A stretch of 64,000 bases of DNA from Terrisporobacter mayombei (GTDB taxonomy: Bacteria > Bacillota > Clostridia > Peptostreptococcales > Peptostreptococcaceae): positions 1 to 64,000 of the forward strand of contig NZ_JACRYU010000016.1 in assembly GCF_014333445.1 (NCBI RefSeq), read 5' to 3'. A program made the translations under genes and the position numbers. The notes below the pieces were generated by a model. That model saw nothing but the letters and a program-made list of their open reading frames with translations, had not been told where the DNA came from and searched no databases. This document shows, piece by piece, positions 60,268 to 64,000 of this stretch. How positions within the stretch are numbered: the first letter of the stretch is position 1; each line of letters begins with the position of its first letter.

Positions 60268-62112
60268 ATGGACAAAGCAGAATTTAAGAAAATTTTAAAA
60301 AAGGTTGAAAAGCCGGCTAGATATTTAGGAAATGAGATAAATTCAATACATAAAGATACTAGTAATAAAGAATTAGTAAGATATGCTCAATGCTTCCCAG
60401 ATATATATGAAGTAGGGATGAGTCATTTAGGCAGTCAAATACTATATAGAGTATTAAATAAAGATGAAGGTGTTTATTGTGAAAGAGTATATTCTCCAGC
60501 GGTTGATATGGAAGAAATATTAAGAGAAAAGAATATACCTCTATTTGCATTAGAATCTAGAGAATCAATAACTAACTTCGATTTTGTTACATTTACACTT
60601 CAATATGAACTTTCTTACACAAATATATTAAATATATTAGATTTAGGTAATATAGAAATATTAGCTAAAGATAGAAAATTAGATGATCCATTCATTATGG
60701 TTGGAGGACCATGTGCATATAATTCAGAACCTCTTGCCGATTTTGTAGATATTGTAATACTTGGTGAAGGTGAAGAAGTAAACTTAGAAGTATTAAATGA
60801 ATACAAAGAATGGAGAAAAAATAAAACAACTAGAGAAGACTTCTTAATGAGAGTGTCTAAAATAGAAGGTGTTTATATACCAAGCTTCTATGATGTTACA
60901 TATAATGAAGATAATACAGTAAAAGAAACTGTACCAAATAGAGAAGGAATACCAGCACATCCTAGAAAAAGAATAATAAAAAATATGGATGAAGTTTATT
61001 ATCCAGAAGCTTTAATAGTTCCATATATAGAAACTGTTCATGAAAGAGTAGTGTTAGAACTATTCAGAGGATGTACAAGAGGATGTAGATTCTGTCAAGC
61101 TGGTATGATATATAGACCTATAAGAGAAAAGAGTGTAGAAAGGTTAAAAGAATCTTTAGATAAGCTAATAAAAAGTACAGGATATGATGAAGTGTCTTTA
61201 TCATCTCTTTCTACAAGTGATTACTCTAAATTAAGTGAGCTTACAGATGTATTAGTAGAGGAATATGCAAGTAAAAATATAGGTATATCTCTTCCATCAC
61301 TTAGACTTGATAACTTTACTATGGAGATTGCTGAAAAAATACAACAAGTTAGAAAATCAGGTTTAACATTTGCACCAGAGGCAGGAAGCCAAAGAATGAG
61401 AGACGTTATAAACAAAGGTGTAAGTGAGCAAGATTTAAAAGATGCTACTAGAAAAGCATTTGAAATGGGATGGAATAGTGTAAAACTTTATTTCATGATA
61501 GGTCTTCCTACAGAAAGATACGATGACCTAGATGGTATAAGAGACCTAGCTTATAATGTAATAGATACTTACAGAGAAGTACATGGTGGAAAACTATCGA
61601 GAAAATTCTCTGTAACAATAAGTACATCAACATTTGTTCCAAAACCATTCACTCCTTTCCAATGGCATGGACAAGATACGGGAGATGTTGTTAGAGAAAA
61701 ACAACAATATTTAGTTAAAGCATTAAGAAATAGAGATATAAAATATATTTATCACGACTCTAAGACAAGTTTAATGGAAGCTGTTGTTTCTAGAGGAGAT
61801 AGAAGAATAGGTAAAGTTATTTATGATGCATTTAAAGCTGGAGCTAAGTTTGATGGATGGTCAGAATATTTCAACTTAGATATATGGCTAGAAGCTATGG
61901 CTAAAAATAACTTAGATGTAAGCTGGTATGCTCATAGAGAAAGAAGTTATGATGAAGTATTTGCATGGGATCATATAGATGTAGGTGTAACTAAAAAATT
62001 CTTAATAAGAGAAAATAATAAAGCAAAAGAAGATGCAGTAACTGTAGATTGTAGACATAGATGTAATGGCTGTGGAGTTAATACAAATGATATAGGAAGG
62101 GGGCTATGCTAA
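60268..62112 (+). CDS. TIGR03960-type B12-binding-like radical SAM protein
   Basis: A 614-residue protein. The N-terminal part (1-200) resembles the B12-binding fold of such enzymes (RYAQCFPDIYEVGMSHLGSQILYRVLN, GGPCAYNSEPLADFVDIVILGEGEE). The radical SAM cluster motif is CTRGCRFC in LELFRGCTRGCRFCQAGMIYRP, at about residues 268-275. A cysteine group at the C-terminus (CRHRCNGCGVN) may hold another cluster. The family is found next to TIGR03936/DUF2344 and ribonuclease G genes in Clostridia, as here, but its reaction is not known to me. GGAGG precedes the ATG. Confidence 0.88.
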   Translation: MDKAEFKKILKKVEKPARYLGNEINSIHKDTSNKELVRYAQCFPDIYEVGMSHLGSQILYRVLNKDEGVYCERVYSPAVDMEEILREKNIPLFALESRESITNFDFVTFTLQYELSYTNILNILDLGNIEILAKDRKLDDPFIMVGGPCAYNSEPLADFVDIVILGEGEEVNLEVLNEYKEWRKNKTTREDFLMRVSKIEGVYIPSFYDVTYNEDNTVKETVPNREGIPAHPRKRIIKNMDEVYYPEALIVPYIETVHERVVLELFRGCTRGCRFCQAGMIYRPIREKSVERLKESLDKLIKSTGYDEVSLSSLSTSDYSKLSELTDVLVEEYASKNIGISLPSLRLDNFTMEIAEKIQQVRKSGLTFAPEAGSQRMRDVINKGVSEQDLKDATRKAFEMGWNSVKLYFMIGLPTERYDDLDGIRDLAYNVIDTYREVHGGKLSRKFSVTISTSTFVPKPFTPFQWHGQDTGDVVREKQQYLVKALRNRDIKYIYHDSKTSLMEAVVSRGDRRIGKVIYDAFKAGAKFDGWSEYFNLDIWLEAMAKNNLDVSWYAHRERSYDEVFAWDHIDVGVTKKFLIRENNKAKEDAVTVDCRHRCNGCGVNTNDIGRGLC

Positions 62113-62813
62113 TTATGAGTAAGATAATTAGAGCTAAATATAAAAAAGAAGATGATATGATATTTATATCTCATCTTGACTTACAAAGACTTTTACAAAG
62201 AGCTTTTAGAAGAGCAGAGATAAATTTATCTTATTCTCTAGGATTTAATCCTCACCCTAAAATGAGTTATGGTAATGCATTAGCTTTAGGTGTGGAAAGT
62301 CAAGGAGAGTACGTTGATATAGAAATTGAAGATGATATAACTATTGAAGAATTCTTAAAAAGAATAAATGAAAAACTTCCTGTAGGTGTTGAGTTTATAA
62401 AAGCTAAAGAAATAACTTCAAGTACTCCTTCTTTATCATCTGAAATAGTTTATGGAGAATATTTATTTAATATAGATTTAGAGAAACCACTTAGTAAAGA
62501 ATTAGTTAAATCTAGAGTATTAGATTTTGTAAAAAGTGAATCAATAATGATAACTAAAAAAAATAAAAAAGGTAAAATAGTAGAATCTGATATAAGACCA
62601 CTAATAAGAAACTTTGATTTAGTTAGCTTAGATGATGAAAAAGTTACTTTTGAAGCTACAATAGCAACTGGATCTAAAGCTAATTTAAATATAAATATAT
62701 TAGTACCTAAGATATTAGAAATATTAAATGTAGAAATGGATCCAAGAGAAGTAGAAGTTATAAGAAGAGACTTATATGCTATGGAAGATGGGGATTTAGT
62801 AACTCCGTTATAA
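62106..62813 (+). CDS. TIGR03936 / DUF2344 family protein
   Basis: A 235-residue protein. IRAKYKKEDDMIFISHLDLQRLLQRAFRRAEINLSYSLGFNPHPKMSYGNALALGVESQGEYVDIE is the full family signature (given here in parts: SHLDLQRLLQRAFRRA, LGFNPHPKMSYGNALALG). In other bacteria this domain is fused to the radical SAM protein; here the two genes overlap by 7 bp. That supports a shared function, probably RNA modification or processing given the adjacent rng; this is inference. The ATG at 62115 (MSKIIRAKY) after GGAAGGGGGC is a possible alternative start. Confidence 0.88.
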   Translation: MLIMSKIIRAKYKKEDDMIFISHLDLQRLLQRAFRRAEINLSYSLGFNPHPKMSYGNALALGVESQGEYVDIEIEDDITIEEFLKRINEKLPVGVEFIKAKEITSSTPSLSSEIVYGEYLFNIDLEKPLSKELVKSRVLDFVKSESIMITKKNKKGKIVESDIRPLIRNFDLVSLDDEKVTFEATIATGSKANLNINILVPKILEILNVEMDPREVEVIRRDLYAMEDGDLVTPL

Positions 62814-62824
62814 TAGAAAAATCT

Positions 62825-64000
62825 ATGAAAAGAATAATAATAGAATCTCTAGTTTTATCTCAAAAAACTGCAATAGTTGAAGATGATAAATTAGTAGAAT
62901 TATTAATAGAAGAAAATAAAAATAACAAACTAGTATCCAATATCTATAGAGGAATAGTTAAAAATGTAAAAGCAGGCCTTGAGGCCTGCTTTGTAGATAT
63001 TGGGTTTGAAAAGTTAGCCTATCTACCTTTAAAAAAGGATTCTAATATAAAATCGGGTATGGATATAATGGTTCAAATTAATAAAGAAGCAATTGGAACT
63101 AAAGGAGCAAAATTAAGTGAAGAAATAAGCCTTTCAGGACGTTTCTTAGTATATATTCCATCTAACGATAGAATAACAATATCTAATAGACTTCAAGATG
63201 AAGAAGAACGTTTTAGGTTAAAAAAACTTGTTAGATCTTTTGTTGGAAAAGATTGTGGAATAATAATTAGGACAGAAGCAAATGGATGTAGCAAAGAAGA
63301 ATTAGAAAATGACTTTAATGAACTAAAAGAAAAATATGATTTAATTTGCAAAGAGTTTAAGTTAGGTATAGGGCCTAAGTTACTATATAAAGAACTTGAT
63401 TTTTCATCTAAATATATAAAAGATAATGTTAATGAAGATGTGGAACAAATAGTTTTAAATGATGCACAAAAATATGAAGAAATAAAAAATATTTTAAAAT
63501 GTATTAATAAAGACTATATAAGTAAACTAAAGTTACAAGAAAATGAAGATATATTTGATTTATATAGAATACAAAATCAAATAGAAAGAAGTCTCAATAA
63601 AAAAGTATGGTTAAAAAGTGGTGGATATCTAATAATAGAAAAAACCGAAGCCTTAACTGTAATAGATGTTAATACAGGTAAATTTACTGGAAGTGGAAAT
63701 AGAGAAGATACTGTATATAAAACTAACTTAGAAGCATGTAAAGAAATTGCAAGACAACTTAGACTTAGAGATATTGGTGGAATAATAATAATAGATTTTA
63801 TTGATATGATTAAAAAGAAAAATAAAGAAAATTTATTAAAAACTTTAAATAGTCATATGGAAAAGGATAAAAGAAAATCTGAAGTGTTAGGAATGACAAG
63901 ACTTGGACTTGTAGAAGTTGCAAGACGAAGAGAAAAAAATTCAATAAGTGAGTATTATTTAGAAGATTGTACATTATGTGATAGTATTTTATCTACAAAG
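62825..64000 (+). CDS. rng: Ribonuclease G/E family protein (partial, runs off the window)
   Basis: The first 392 codons are present and the frame is still open at the last base. Segments of the RNase E/G family are clear: an N-terminal S1 region (SNIYRGIVKNVKAGLEACFVDIGFEKLAYLPL), a GRFLVYIPSNDRITISNRL segment, GIIIRTEANGCSKEEL, LIIEKTEALTVIDVNTGKFTG (catalytic Asp), DIGGIIIIDFIDM (second Asp), and a zinc-link Cys pair starting CTLC at the end. It processes rRNA and mRNA 5' ends. The ATG is 11 bp after the previous stop codon with no strong ribosome site, so translation may depend on the upstream gene. Confidence 0.94.
   Translation, partial: MKRIIIESLVLSQKTAIVEDDKLVELLIEENKNNKLVSNIYRGIVKNVKAGLEACFVDIGFEKLAYLPLKKDSNIKSGMDIMVQINKEAIGTKGAKLSEEISLSGRFLVYIPSNDRITISNRLQDEEERFRLKKLVRSFVGKDCGIIIRTEANGCSKEELENDFNELKEKYDLICKEFKLGIGPKLLYKELDFSSKYIKDNVNEDVEQIVLNDAQKYEEIKNILKCINKDYISKLKLQENEDIFDLYRIQNQIERSLNKKVWLKSGGYLIIEKTEALTVIDVNTGKFTGSGNREDTVYKTNLEACKEIARQLRLRDIGGIIIIDFIDMIKKKNKENLLKTLNSHMEKDKRKSEVLGMTRLGLVEVARRREKNSISEYYLEDCTLCDSILSTK

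Overview
The window is AT-rich (high-20s percent G+C by eye), with dense bacterial genes, strong GGAGG-type ribosome binding sites, many TTG/GTG starts and U-run terminators. Gene content points to the Peptostreptococcaceae (Clostridia), close to Paraclostridium, Paeniclostridium and Clostridioides: a cdeC-type exosporium gene, a Clostridium-type 7alpha-hydroxysteroid dehydrogenase, a complete rnfCDGEAB operon, and the maf-radC-mreBCD-pbp2-minCDE-rodA-mgsA block followed by the two TIGR03960/TIGR03936-type genes and ribonuclease G.

Region 1 (1-4570) is accessory and decayed. It holds the end of a probable IS3-type element that has cut an hcp gene, a MerR regulator with an MFS exporter (both behind promoters with a 19-bp spacer), a YidC-like fragment, a YoaP-type acetyltransferase and a broken DUF1311 gene. 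Region 2 (4590-8970) is a peroxide island: perR, the bile-acid dehydrogenase hdhA, a deleted ahpC copy, an AhpF with its domains in permuted order, and intact ahpC. One palindrome (ATAGTAA-N3-TTACTAT) stands in front of hdhA, the ahpC remnant and ahpC, which suggests that hdhA shares the peroxide regulator.

Region 3 (8990-16400) has two lysine-rich proteins of unknown function, bioY with a BirA operator, a probable 6S RNA, and a sporulation cluster: cdeC between two beta-propeller-like genes, plus a SpoVB-type flippase. Region 4 (16630-30700) carries a MocR regulator, DUF896 protein, M18 aminopeptidase, lipoprotein, frameshifted phosphoesterase, gltS-hutD, an ECF sigma factor with a membrane protein and a three-gene ABC transporter (two promoters sharing the same motif), and pdxST. 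Region 5 (30900-42720) has an SH3-repeat/SGNH wall protein, tRNA-Leu, polA-coaE-slt, a peptide-binding lipoprotein, an HMA protein, a broken response regulator, an EEP-family protein, glyoxalase and a SPOR-like protein.

Region 6 (42900-64000) is core: the Rnf ion pump, then cell shape, wall elongation and division-site genes, methylglyoxal synthase, a flavodiiron protein on the opposite strand, and the TIGR03960-TIGR03936-rng genes, the last running off the window. The strongest candidates for new biology are the perR/hdhA operator link, the ECF sigma operon with its membrane partner, and the cdeC cluster with its propeller-like neighbours. Database identities are from memory and were not searched.
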